Shown one piece after another: positions 27,390 through 35,270 of a stretch of DNA of 37,269 bases; the stretch's first letter is position 1, and each line of letters begins with the position of its first letter. Source of the stretch: a bacterium (GTDB lineage Bacteria; Bdellovibrionota; UBA2428); NCBI GenBank assembly GCA_009991595.1, contig JAACVK010000048.1, positions 1 through 37,269 on the forward strand, given 5' to 3'. The position numbers were made by a program, and so were the translations under genes. The notes below the pieces were generated by a model. That model was not told the origin of the DNA, ran no database searches, and was given only the letters and a program-made list of their open reading frames with translations.

Positions 27390-27561
27390 GAGGCCAAACA
27401 CGCCAATCTGCCATGTGAAATCTGGGGAAATATCTTAGCAATGATGACCAGGTCTCTATTGTAGACATGTTTGTCCCAAACTAAAGGTTAGATCTTGCTA
27501 TCCATATAGCAGCTCACGAGCACACTTTCACTCTCTATTTTGGAGCTGAGAGCTAAACAAG

Positions 27562-27592
27562 GTGGGCTGCAGCCAGGCCGACCGCAGCCCAC
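27562..27592 (-). terminator. Hairpin terminator after the small secreted protein gene
   Basis: GTGGGCTGC (27562-27570) pairs perfectly with GCAGCCCAC (27584-27592) around a 13-nt loop. It starts 4 bp past the stop of the minus-strand gene at 27596. The T tract on the minus strand is weak (CTTGTTT), so it may be a leaky terminator or a 3'-stabilising hairpin. An overlapping GGCTGCAGCC palindrome offers an alternative fold. Confidence 0.6.
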
Positions 27593-27595
27593 TGC

Positions 27596-28048
27596 TCATA
27601 AGCTAACAAACTCACAACTTCCAACGTAACCAGCGTAATTCACTCCATTGATCAGCAATTTCCCTACTGAGTAGTGATTCTCTCCAAATTTCAACAGATC
27701 GAGCTGTAGCGTTTTGAGATGGGGATTTCTACCACCAACTACCTGGGATACGGCATCAACAAAAATATCATCTTTAGATACGAAAACCTCTACATCTGCG
27801 ACAATAGGGTAAACATCATCGCCGCCATTTTGAATCACACCCGAGGTGGCCTCAGGTCCAAACTTAAAGTGCTCATACTCATAATAGAAGTTATAACTAA
27901 GATAATCTGCTTGATCGTTAAAAGTAATCTGCGTTTTAGTTACATAGGTTCGCGTGTAATTTTCGCACTCAATCTTATAGCTTTGAGCACCTGCCACCCC
28001 CGTTGAAAGCAAAGCCGCAGTTAAACTTATCTGATTTATTATTTTCAT
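27596..28048 (-). CDS. Small secreted protein of unknown function
   Basis: The 150-residue product has a clear signal peptide (KIINQISLTAALLSTGVAGAQS). The mature 125 residues are rich in aromatic and acidic residues (YLSYNFYYEYEHFKFG), with cysteines near each end (YKIECENY and VGSCEFV) that could form a disulfide. The predicted character is a small beta-rich exported protein; I recognise no family. Start codons at 28063, 28057 and 28048 are all in frame; GAGGAATGGAG precedes them. It is followed by a hairpin and is divergent from an ArgP-like regulator, which might control it. Confidence 0.7.
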   Translation of the reverse strand: MKIINQISLTAALLSTGVAGAQSYKIECENYTRTYVTKTQITFNDQADYLSYNFYYEYEHFKFGPEATSGVIQNGGDDVYPIVADVEVFVSKDDIFVDAVSQVVGGRNPHLKTLQLDLLKFGENHYSVGKLLINGVNYAGYVGSCEFVSL

Positions 28049-28121
28049 TTTAAACATCTCCATTCCTCGGCCATATCGACCAATGAAGCCAAAGTTACGG
28101 GAGACAGGTGCTTAAGTAAAA

Positions 28122-28155
28122 TTAATTGATTTTATAGGATCATTAGTTTAATTAA
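28122..28155. promoter_or_regulatory. AT-rich dyad upstream of the LysR-type regulator
   Basis: TTAATT (28122-28127) and AATTAA (28150-28155) form an inverted repeat around TGAT...ATCA (28127-28142), just before the regulator start. Such AT-rich dyads are common LysR-type binding sites in divergent promoter gaps. Function is inferred from position only. Confidence 0.3.
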
Positions 28156-28160
28156 TAAGC

Positions 28161-29018
28161 ATGAAGCTCCCCTCCCAGCAATTAGAAGCCTTTCACACTA
28201 TCTGCCAAACAGAGAGCTTCTCTATAGCAGCAAGAGAACTAGGCGTGACTCAGTCAGCCCTCTCCCAAAGAATCAAGAAACTAGAAGACACCTTAAACAC
28301 CATTCTAGTAAACAGAGAAAGCCAGCCAATATCTCTAACCTCCTCGGGCGAGAAGCTACTCCAATATTGTAGCGTGCTAAGCAAAATTGAAGAAGAATAC
28401 ATTAGTGACTTAAGCAGCTCACAGTCCGAGCTTAAAGGCCACATGCACATAGGAGCTTACTCTAGCCTTATGCGCTCGACCATAATCCCATTACTAAGTC
28501 CGACCATAAGAGCCAACCCCAACTGCTTCATCCACTTCCACCAACCCGAACTGAGAGAAGCACAAAGCTCCCTTCTGCGAGGAAGCTCTGATCTTGTTTT
28601 TACCAACACCCCCATCACCCGTCAGGGGATTCAATCAGAATTCGTTGGCCAGGAAATCAATGTCTTGGTCGAATCCAAGATCCACAAATCTAAACCGAAT
28701 TCCTACCTAGACCACGATCACCATGACCAAACCACCCTTGATTTTTTAAAGCTTCAAAAACAAACAAGCGATAAAATCCACCGAAGCTATTATGACGAAG
28801 CCTATTCCATCATTGAAGGAGTTAAGGCGGGTCACGGCAGAGCCGTCATTCCAAAGCACCTAATCAAAGGCGACAAAGAGATAAAAATTATAAAAACAAA
28901 GAACTCTCTTCGACACGACGTCTACATGAACTACATCAACAAGGGATACTTCACTCGCCTAGAGAAAGAAGTCATCGGAACCCTAAGGAAGGGAGTCAGC
29001 AAACGACTAGCTGGCTGA
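28161..29018 (+). CDS. LysR-family regulator, ArgP-like
   Basis: The 285-residue protein begins with a LysR helix-turn-helix: FSIAARELGVTQSALSQRIKKLEDTL. TQSALSQRIKKLE resembles ArgP/IciA more than other LysR members. The effector domain (HMHIGAYSSLMRSTIIPLLSP...) is shorter and more polar than usual. ArgP proteins control arginine/lysine export and related genes, but no lysE-like exporter lies next to it here, so the target is open. The ATG at 28161 has no ribosome binding site; the start rests on homology at the N-terminus. It is divergent from the small secreted protein. Confidence 0.82.
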   Translation: MKLPSQQLEAFHTICQTESFSIAARELGVTQSALSQRIKKLEDTLNTILVNRESQPISLTSSGEKLLQYCSVLSKIEEEYISDLSSSQSELKGHMHIGAYSSLMRSTIIPLLSPTIRANPNCFIHFHQPELREAQSSLLRGSSDLVFTNTPITRQGIQSEFVGQEINVLVESKIHKSKPNSYLDHDHHDQTTLDFLKLQKQTSDKIHRSYYDEAYSIIEGVKAGHGRAVIPKHLIKGDKEIKIIKTKNSLRHDVYMNYINKGYFTRLEKEVIGTLRKGVSKRLAG

Positions 29019-29204
29019 GGATTAGAAAAACCTTCTGCTCCAAAATAAAGAAAGCGTGTTCCCTTGGACTAGTCCACCTTCTGGATAACGACATTTTCCT
29101 TGTTAACGAAGATCAAAATGACTCCGAGCCATTGGCATTTAGATTTTTTAAGGAAAAAAATATTGGATGTTTTCCCAAGGCCTATTACTCTCGAGGGAGC
29201 TGTA

Positions 29205-29837
29205 ATGGCAGGGAGAGAGTTTATCATGCGGAAGTGTCTATTTTTGTTGTTCTTTGTTATCTGTTTACCTGGACCAAATGTGTTTTCAAAAGAAGGAAAC
29301 TCTACCTTAAGCAAAGGCTTCAGCCGAAAAGTTGAGAAGGCCGTCAGCGACTTTCAGCTACAGCAATACTTAGATACTAAAGCAGTTCGTCTCTTCAATA
29401 AGCAAGACCAGGATTGCGACCCAACTGATCCGACTGGCTGCATTGATGTTGTATGCGGTTACCTCGGAAGAAGTGACTGTGATGATGACTACGAGCTACG
29501 AGAAGTGGCCAAGGCTTGCCGTGGGAATCGCAATGGCGACTGTATAGCTAAAGCCTGTGAGCGCTTAGGCCGCAGTGACTGTGACGATGAATATGAAATT
29601 TTTCCAATCGCCGAAGCCTGTCGCGGAAACTACAGCGGAGGATGTGTCGACACAGCTTGCGGTTATCTAGGTCGCAGTAGTTGTGATGATGACTACGAGT
29701 TAAAGCCCATAATCGAAGGATGCAGAAACTTAGATGGCGGAAGCTGCATCACCAGCGTTTGCACCCGACTGGGGCGCAGTGATTGTGACGATGATTACGA
29801 AATAAAAGAAGTCTTGAGGCTCTGTAGCGGCAGTTAG
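29205..29837 (+). CDS. Secreted Cys-rich tandem-repeat protein
   Basis: A 210-residue protein with a signal peptide (MRKCLFLLFFVICLPGPNVFS). The C-terminal half holds four tandem 34-residue repeats, each with four cysteines in the pattern C-x4-C-x7-C-x12-C-x7. Each includes the core LGR-S-(D/S)-C-DD(D/E)YE. Repeats begin at 29439, 29541, 29643 and 29745, an exact 102-bp period; the last ends shortly before the stop. The acidic DCDDDYE could bind calcium or another cation, and the 16 cysteines suggest paired disulfides. I do not recognise a named family. Start is ATG 29205 (AGGGAG upstream) or 29226; the frame is open to 29100 but without support. Confidence 0.8.
   Translation: MAGREFIMRKCLFLLFFVICLPGPNVFSKEGNSTLSKGFSRKVEKAVSDFQLQQYLDTKAVRLFNKQDQDCDPTDPTGCIDVVCGYLGRSDCDDDYELREVAKACRGNRNGDCIAKACERLGRSDCDDEYEIFPIAEACRGNYSGGCVDTACGYLGRSSCDDDYELKPIIEGCRNLDGGSCITSVCTRLGRSDCDDDYEIKEVLRLCSGS
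29439..29831 (+). repeat. Four in-frame 102-bp tandem repeats
   Basis: The units at 29439, 29541, 29643 and 29745 (the last incomplete) share codon phase and encode the same Cys framework. The most conserved stretch is around LGR-S-(D/S)-C-DD. Synonymous differences between copies show that they are old enough to have diverged at the DNA level while keeping the protein motif. Confidence 0.85.
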
Positions 29838-29851
29838 CCCGCTCTATAAAC

Positions 29852-30703
29852 TTAAGACCTTAGGTTGTTCTTAAAAACAAAAAGAGCCGACACCAACACC
29901 TGCATCACCACAATGGTCGCTGAAGTAGAAAGATTTTGAAACTTAAGAGAAAGCCCAAAGCCAAGAGAAGTCGACACAATGGCTAACAAAGGTAGGCTTA
30001 GACTAAAGCCCTTTAAAGACTTAGTCCCAATACTAGCACCCAAGGGTAAACACAGCAGGGAGGCACTTGTAAAAAGAAAACCGAACAAACGGGTGCTTTC
30101 GACAATCAAAAGAGAGGCAACAAGATAAAAGCAAAGCTTCAAAACAGGAAACATGACAATACCTGAACTTGCTATCCAAAAACTTTGGAAAACCAAACGC
30201 CTATAATTCAAAATGAAGAAAAACACACTAAGAAGAGACACCGCAAAGAGCCAATAAGAACTCGCTCCAGAGGCTGTGGCAATGTCACCCATAAAAGCAA
30301 TTGAAAAGTGTTGCTCAAGAGACGGAATAGCTGCCGTGAATAAATAGTTAATAGCAATAATAAGCAGAAAGGCCGCTACTAGAATTTCGGTTGCCACCAC
30401 ACGGTGCCGTTCACAAAGCTTTTGAGTGACTAAATAAACTGAGACCGAAAAGATAAAAGCAAAAATAGTGGGAAGCATTATCATCCCATGCTCCATCCCA
30501 ACCGTAAAGATTAGAACAAGCAAGCCAATGGTGATTCCCAGTGCTGCAGACTGGCTTGCAACAAAGGCCTGCAAGGATTCGGAACGAGCAGCCAGCATCG
30601 ATCCAAGTATGGCCAGAGCAACCGCAGCCGCTAGGGCGGCCAATATGTTAGGAAGATATATATCAAGATAGTTCAAAGTAACTTCCCCACTAAGCAGCTC
30701 CAC
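29852..30703 (-). CDS. znuB: Zinc ABC transporter permease
   Basis: The 283-residue protein has about eight hydrophobic helices and the ABC-3 family pattern of zinc/manganese permeases (FVASQSAALGITIGLL, then an HGMIMLPTIFAF block and the LCLPLGASIGTKSLKG coupling-loop area). It forms the inner-membrane channel for ZnuC and ZnuA. GTG 30703 overlaps znuC by 14 bp; a TTG at 30676 with GGGGAAG upstream would leave a 13-bp gap and is also plausible. It is the last gene of the zinc operon. Confidence 0.86.
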   Translation of the reverse strand: MELLSGEVTLNYLDIYLPNILAALAAAVALAILGSMLAARSESLQAFVASQSAALGITIGLLVLIFTVGMEHGMIMLPTIFAFIFSVSVYLVTQKLCERHRVVATEILVAAFLLIIAINYLFTAAIPSLEQHFSIAFMGDIATASGASSYWLFAVSLLSVFFFILNYRRLVFQSFWIASSGIVMFPVLKLCFYLVASLLIVESTRLFGFLFTSASLLCLPLGASIGTKSLKGFSLSLPLLAIVSTSLGFGLSLKFQNLSTSATIVVMQVLVSALFVFKNNLRS

Positions 30704-31316
30704 CCATAAATAAACTTTTCACAGAAACATCTTTGTCCTGAAACCCTTTTGGCAGAGTATGGGTGGCAATCAAGAAAGAGGCCCCCTTCGAGCGAACCCT
30801 ATGCAATATAACTTCAACGAGTAACTCAACCGCCTCTTCATCTAAATGATTAAACGGTTCATCTAAAACATAAAGCTGACAAGCGGGCAAAAGTGATTGC
30901 ACCAGCAAGGAACGTTGCTTTTCACCCCCACTAGAGACATTCCAAAGTTTAGAGCGAAGGTTCGAGGGCAAGAGCTTAGAAAGCTTCAGATCTTCTTCCA
31001 ACAAAGTGCAAGCATTTAACTCGGCAACCTCGGCGAGAGTCATCGGGATGAAAAACTCACGGTTGAGGGTTTGGGGCAAATAAGAAAACTCTTTAAGCTT
31101 GCTGGTTTCAATATTTGAAACGCCCTGCTGGCCACCAACTGAGTTCAACAGCTGAAATAAATAGCGAAGAAAGGTCGATTTTCCAGAGCCATTGGCTCCC
31201 TTGAGCAACACGACCTCGCCAGCATGCAGACTGAAATCAAGCTTAGAGAGAAAGGCGCCAACTGGAGAACAAACGCTAAAGTCTGAAACTTTTAAGAGAG
31301 GCTGCCCTTCGATCAT
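30690..31316 (-). CDS. znuC: Zinc ABC transporter ATPase
   Basis: A short (208-residue) ABC ATPase with Walker A GANGSGKS (residues 40-47), signature NVSSGGEKQRS, Walker B LYVLDEP and the switch histidine in IATHT. It powers zinc uptake with the ZnuB permease. The ATG overlaps the znuA stop as ATGA. The C-terminal regulatory tail of E. coli ZnuC is missing, so this is the minimal form. Neighbouring znuA and zur make zinc the likely substrate. Confidence 0.9.
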   Translation of the reverse strand: MIEGQPLLKVSDFSVCSPVGAFLSKLDFSLHAGEVVLLKGANGSGKSTFLRYLFQLLNSVGGQQGVSNIETSKLKEFSYLPQTLNREFFIPMTLAEVAELNACTLLEEDLKLSKLLPSNLRSKLWNVSSGGEKQRSLLVQSLLPACQLYVLDEPFNHLDEEAVELLVEVILHRVRSKGASFLIATHTLPKGFQDKDVSVKSLFMGGAA

Positions 31317-32245
31317 CTAGTAACGCTCTTTACAGCAAGCGCTTGAACAAGATGGTCTGCAATAAAGTTCTGCACTTTATCAATTGAATCTAGCTTCTCA
31401 TCCCTAAGCTGCACAGAGGCAGGTATCTTAATATTGGGAATTCCACTTATTTCCGTAAACTTTTCTAAATAATTATTTGGAGTATGAAAAGAACCAATCG
31501 CCAAAGCAACTCCCGATGCCTTTGAACTTAAAGCAACTTGAGAAATCCTTGCACTTGAAGGAGGAACACCGGGCTTGTCTTCTATTGTCCCAAGCGAAAG
31601 TAAAGAATACTCTGAAAAGAAATAACTAAACTCTTTATGAAACTGAATCACTTTTAAACCCTTCAACGCTTGTAACTTAAGTGCCACTGACTGTTTAAGA
31701 GCATCCATCTTAGAATTAAACTGAGAAGCATTCTTCCTAAATGTTTTAGTCTTCTCCGGCGCAAGCTGAGAAAGCACCTTGAAAACTTTTTCCGAAACCT
31801 CTTTCAGGGCAGTTGGACTTAAATGAAAATGAGGATTTCCCCCAGCGTGAACATCACCCATGGAGCGATCTACAGATCCAGAGTGCCTTTCTAAGACGTG
31901 AACAGAGTCACCAATTTCGCAAAAACCCTTGCCGCCCGGTTGCACTTTAGCGTTTCCGGATTTACTCAGCACCTTAGGAAGCCAACCAATCTCGAGCTCT
32001 AGGCCAACGGCGCAAACCACATCTGCGCTGGCAACTTCGGCAATAAACGAAGGAACCGCATCAACAAAGTGTGGATTCTCTCGACCATCTAACAAAGAAA
32101 CAACCTCTACCTCTTCCCTCCCAACGGCTTCAAAGACTTCTTTGAACTCGGGAATAGTGACAACAACACGAAGCTTTGCAAACACCTCGGACGAAACGAA
32201 GAAAGCTAGAAAAAAAAATAAGACTGTGCATTTGTTAGAAATCAT
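31313..32245 (-). CDS. znuA: Zinc-binding periplasmic protein
   Basis: The 310-residue protein has a signal peptide (LFFFLAFFVSSEVFA) and the cluster A-I solute-binding fold: VVVTIPEFKEVFEAVG, a first metal histidine in ENPHFVDAVPS, then GGNPHFHLSP with the second, and VIQFHKEFSYF with the third. The His-rich loop common in ZnuA is short here (HSGSVDRSMGDVHAGG). It captures zinc in the periplasm for ZnuBC. It starts 11 bp inside the end of the outer-membrane protein gene. Confidence 0.92.
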   Translation of the reverse strand: MISNKCTVLFFFLAFFVSSEVFAKLRVVVTIPEFKEVFEAVGREEVEVVSLLDGRENPHFVDAVPSFIAEVASADVVCAVGLELEIGWLPKVLSKSGNAKVQPGGKGFCEIGDSVHVLERHSGSVDRSMGDVHAGGNPHFHLSPTALKEVSEKVFKVLSQLAPEKTKTFRKNASQFNSKMDALKQSVALKLQALKGLKVIQFHKEFSYFFSEYSLLSLGTIEDKPGVPPSSARISQVALSSKASGVALAIGSFHTPNNYLEKFTEISGIPNIKIPASVQLRDEKLDSIDKVQNFIADHLVQALAVKSVTR

Positions 32246-33317
32246 GGGCAGAATGGGCTCCTAAAATAAAATTAAACTGAAGTTGAACCAGCTGATCTAC
32301 GGTGTCTTTGTCTCCTTTGGTTGTATCGACATCCAAAGTATAAGACAGCCTTAAAGTTGAAAACTCGCTTGGCTTCCAAGTGACAATAGGAACGATGGCG
32401 TAATCAAGATCGTCTCTCTTTTGATTGGTTGTCTGAAACTTCATACTAAGCTCAGAAAAAGCATCTAATCTTAAGCCCAAAAGCCACGAAGGACTCAAAC
32501 CATATTGAGTCAGACAGTAACCACCCACCTGGCGAATATTATCAACACTATCTGAACCCTGGTCTTGATAATAGGCCTCAGCTTGAAGCAACCAAACCAA
32601 TCTCTTCCCCTGGCGATGCTTGAAGGTCATATCAAGACCAGCCAAATGCGTTTGAATCCCAGCATCATCCTTTCGATTGAGATAACTCAAGCCCAACTGC
32701 AAGCCTGTCTGGGAAGAAAACTCAAAGAAGGTAACAGGGTGAAGGTAAAACAAGGGACGAGGAGGCTTTGCCACATCGGCATGGCAATGACCATAACAGT
32801 AGTTACGGGTAACTCCCGCAGTCAGTTCAAAGAAATGCGTTGTTGGAAACAAAAATGTATATTCAAGACCCGAATCAGTCACACCTTCTTCGGCAAAAAA
32901 GGTGTTGTGAGCTTGTGGAGCATCAGTAAAAGGCCAATCATGTTGATGAAACTGATTAAGCCGTCCGACTCCTAAGAAAAACTTCCCGACGCGAAATCGC
33001 GAATAGGGAATAAGCTTACTCGAGGACACATAGCCCTCGTGTAAAACTAGCTCAAACTCACCCTCTTCGGTGTGCCCCGCAAAATTGATGAGACCGTCGA
33101 AATAATGATCAATCGATCCAGAAACCATGAATTCTGCCGACCTTACATTTAAATCGAAAGCACGCTCATCCTCTTGCGAAGTGTAGACGGTAGAAACAAA
33201 GTCGGCAGCTCCGGTTGCCTGAAGATTAGAGAGCAACTCCTGAGAATAAACGGCAGGTAAAGTAAAAAGACTAACAAGGACTACAAACAATAGACCTCGA
33301 AATTTAATGACCACCAC
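32235..33317 (-). CDS. Outer-membrane beta-barrel protein of the zinc operon
   Basis: A 360-residue protein with a signal peptide (GLLFVVLVSLFTLPAVYSQ) and alternating strands typical of a porin-like barrel (FRVGKFFLGVGRLNQ, TGLQLGLSYLNRK, TLRLSYTLDV, VQLQFNFILG). It ends in AHSAHDF with a C-terminal Phe, as expected for Bam insertion. Metal-suited residues cluster in loops: NQFHQHDWP and NYCYGHCHADV. There is no TonB box or plug domain, so it is probably a passive, zinc-selective channel rather than a ZnuD-type receptor. GTG 33317 has AAGGTG upstream; GTG 33326 is the longer alternative. Position between the lipoprotein and znuA suggests co-regulation by Zur. Confidence 0.75.
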   Translation of the reverse strand: MVVIKFRGLLFVVLVSLFTLPAVYSQELLSNLQATGAADFVSTVYTSQEDERAFDLNVRSAEFMVSGSIDHYFDGLINFAGHTEEGEFELVLHEGYVSSSKLIPYSRFRVGKFFLGVGRLNQFHQHDWPFTDAPQAHNTFFAEEGVTDSGLEYTFLFPTTHFFELTAGVTRNYCYGHCHADVAKPPRPLFYLHPVTFFEFSSQTGLQLGLSYLNRKDDAGIQTHLAGLDMTFKHRQGKRLVWLLQAEAYYQDQGSDSVDNIRQVGGYCLTQYGLSPSWLLGLRLDAFSELSMKFQTTNQKRDDLDYAIVPIVTWKPSEFSTLRLSYTLDVDTTKGDKDTVDQLVQLQFNFILGAHSAHDF

Positions 33318-33936
33318 GAGGCTCACCTTTCTCTACTTTATTAACAAAAGCATTTAATAAACTTAAACCCCAATTTTGCCCATAGCCTTTGCCCGGCCCT
33401 CCGGCCACATCCTTTGCCGAATCTAAAAGCTCAGCTCCAGACAAGTTATCCCAAAAAATAAAATGGGTAATAGGCTCGTCGTTGTGAACATCAATTCCAA
33501 TAGCCATCGCTTGAGTTGCATTGATGTCCTTAAAAAATGAAGTCCAGTCGTCTGTTACACCTGAAGCTGTTCCGAAAACCTGCAGAGAAGCTCCCACTCT
33601 TTTGAAACGTATATCAAGCCCATTAGCAAGGTCAGCATTTGCATGAGAATGAAGAGTGAGCTCCGTCCCCTCTTCCAAGCTAAATATCAGCTTATAATGG
33701 TAATTGCTTGCAACACTCTCTAGATCACTGGCAAATCGAACTGTGCCAACCCCAGATAAGGTGCCATCGCCAAACTCTAACTGGTCTGAGGAGTCGACCG
33801 TGACAAACTTTTCATCTCCAACGCTCTGGGAACGAGGGACTCCATCGACAAGATCTTGATCAGGGTTATGACCGCCACCACAAGCAACAAACAGTGTTAA
33901 AGATAAAAAACTTAGTAAATTTTTCAAGATATGCAT
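33304..33936 (-). CDS. Lipoprotein of unknown function in the zinc operon
   Basis: The 210-residue protein has a type II signal peptide with a lipobox ending at C19 (LTLFVAC) followed by GGG, so it should be lipid-anchored. The mature part looks beta-rich (GVGTVRFASDLE, YHYKLIFSLEEGTELTLHSHANAD) and ends KGEPRGGH. LHSHANAD and VHNDEPITHF give scattered histidines that could bind metal. I recognise no family. ATG 33936 is chosen over a TTG at 33954. It lies between the His-rich secreted protein gene and the outer-membrane barrel gene. Confidence 0.72.
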   Translation of the reverse strand: MHILKNLLSFLSLTLFVACGGGHNPDQDLVDGVPRSQSVGDEKFVTVDSSDQLEFGDGTLSGVGTVRFASDLESVASNYHYKLIFSLEEGTELTLHSHANADLANGLDIRFKRVGASLQVFGTASGVTDDWTSFFKDINATQAMAIGIDVHNDEPITHFIFWDNLSGAELLDSAKDVAGGPGKGYGQNWGLSLLNAFVNKVEKGEPRGGH

Positions 33937-33957
33937 GTTAAAAATACCTTCCAATGC

Positions 33958-34599
33958 TTAGGGCTGGAACGGCCCTGCTTTTCTTTGTCTGTGGCAATCC
34001 ATTTCTGCTTCGCCATCTCCATGTTGGTGGTGATGACAATAAAGAAAACTTTCCGCGACAGCGTTCTGCGCGTTCTTCCACTCGAGCTTCACCTGAATAT
34101 TTGCTTGAGAAGAAAACAAATCATAGGAACGCCAAAATGTAGCTTTCTGAATAAGACTTGGTTCTGCAATAGCTTCTTCAAAGAGCGTAACAGCACTCAC
34201 CGCTGCCAATTCAAACTCTTCTGCAGTGAAGGAACCTTTTGCCGCTTGATAATCTTTAGAGTCGCTTTCTTCTAGGAAATCGCAATGAGCACTCGCCCCA
34301 TGAAGGTGACAGTCGTAAAGACTCGACTTAATTTTATCCTTCCCTGACGTGCTAAAAACCGCAACCTCAATGTCGCCCGCGACACCCTTTGATTCGAAAC
34401 CTATGAGTTCGGCCCCCAGAGAGGAACCATCTTTCTCAAAAGCTTCTTTAAAAATTTCAATAGAGTGAACGCCAGCGAGAACAACGGGTGCTTCCTCTAG
34501 ATGGCTTTCGTCGTGGTCATGACCATGGTCCTGAGAGAATGCACTCAGGCTCGCAGTTAAAAATAATGTTAGAAAAGTTTTCCCTAGAATTGCACGCAT
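33958..34599 (-). CDS. His-rich secreted protein, first gene of the zinc operon
   Basis: The 213-residue product has a signal peptide (LGKTFLTLFLTASLSAFS) immediately followed by DHGHDHDESH, a likely zinc-binding tag at the mature N-terminus. Further metal-suited clusters are DCHLHGASAHC and, near the C-terminus, YCHHHQHGDGEAEMDCH. The distribution at both ends of a mixed alpha/beta domain suggests a periplasmic zinc chaperone or store. It is loosely reminiscent of ZrgA/DUF2796-type zinc accessory proteins, which I cannot confirm. AAAGGAG precedes ATG 34599, and the transcript starts from a palindrome-covered promoter. Confidence 0.75.
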   Translation of the reverse strand: MRAILGKTFLTLFLTASLSAFSQDHGHDHDESHLEEAPVVLAGVHSIEIFKEAFEKDGSSLGAELIGFESKGVAGDIEVAVFSTSGKDKIKSSLYDCHLHGASAHCDFLEESDSKDYQAAKGSFTAEEFELAAVSAVTLFEEAIAEPSLIQKATFWRSYDLFSSQANIQVKLEWKNAQNAVAESFLYCHHHQHGDGEAEMDCHRQRKAGPFQP

Positions 34600-34626
34600 T
34601 AAAATCTCCTTTGGTTAACAAAAAAG

Positions 34627-34655
34627 TATATAGCTTAGAGCAGATATAAATGCAA
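34627..34655 (-). promoter_or_regulatory. Promoter of the zinc operon
   Basis: On the minus strand TTGCAT (34655-34650) is followed after exactly 17 bp by TATATA (34632-34627), a near-consensus sigma-70-like promoter firing toward the gene at 34599. The -35 hexamer lies within the 34646-34670 palindrome, so a bound repressor would block polymerase. Confidence 0.7.
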
Positions 34656-34670
34656 ACCCTTTGCATTTAT
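34646..34670. promoter_or_regulatory. Candidate Zur operator
   Basis: ATAAATGCAAA (34646-34656), CCC, TTTGCATTTAT (34660-34670) is a perfect 11-3-11 inverted repeat, placed between zur and the zinc operon and covering its -35. Its size and AT-rich ends with an inner TGC/GCA fit a Fur-family operator; the exact sequence differs from the E. coli Zur box I know. Confidence 0.75.
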
Positions 34671-34679
34671 CGTTTAGAC

Positions 34680-35126
34680 CTAGGCAGCACAATTCTTACA
34701 AACACCGTAGATCTCAAAGCAAGGATTGATTTGCACAAACCCTTTACTTTTAGCTACTTCCTCGATTTCTGGGAATAGATCTCGGTCTATAATCTCAATT
34801 CTTTTACACTCCCGGCAAATGAGATGATGATGAGGATGCTCTGCGCAATGATATTCGTAGCGAGCCACCCCATCCCCCAAATCAGTTCTACGAACCAAGC
34901 CAATAGCCTCCAAATGAGAGATAATTCGGTAAATGGTCGTTAAGTTACAAGACTTACCCTTAATTCCAGCATGTATTTCCTCAATACTAAAAGGCCCATG
35001 GGCATTCGTTAGGTGAAGCAAAACCATTTTACGAGTTGGAGTCACCTTCAACCCCGCCTTTTTCAATTCATGAAGAGCCGTTTCCAAGTTCTCACTTGGT
35101 ATACACTCTGACTTTTTTGACTTCAC
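34680..35126 (-). CDS. zur: Zur, zinc-responsive Fur-family repressor
   Basis: The 148-residue Fur-family protein has a winged helix domain (LKVTPTRKMVLLHL, NLTTIYRIISHLEAIGLV) and metal sites: CAEHPHHHLICREC, where the histidines form the regulatory site and CREC half of the structural zinc, and C-terminal CKNC completing it. The zinc operon directly downstream and the palindrome in between make Zur more likely than Fur or PerR. It should bind the palindrome when zinc is plentiful. The window holds no second copy of the palindrome that I noticed upstream of zur itself. Confidence 0.88.
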   Translation of the reverse strand: MKSKKSECIPSENLETALHELKKAGLKVTPTRKMVLLHLTNAHGPFSIEEIHAGIKGKSCNLTTIYRIISHLEAIGLVRRTDLGDGVARYEYHCAEHPHHHLICRECKRIEIIDRDLFPEIEEVAKSKGFVQINPCFEIYGVCKNCAA

Positions 35127-35270
35127 AAAACATCTCTACCAGCAAAATTCAAAAGCGTATAGAAAACTAATGTCACCGGCCCAAGTAGACAGTGAGAAAC
35201 CACTAACCAAGCTGAAGAAAACCGAGCAAGGAGAAGAACAAACTGTTGCTTAATTTTCAGACTTGCTTAT

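Noticed and set aside
29100..29204. N-terminal extension of the Cys-repeat protein
   Set aside because: It would put 35 to 42 residues before a standard signal peptide, with no good ribosome binding site.
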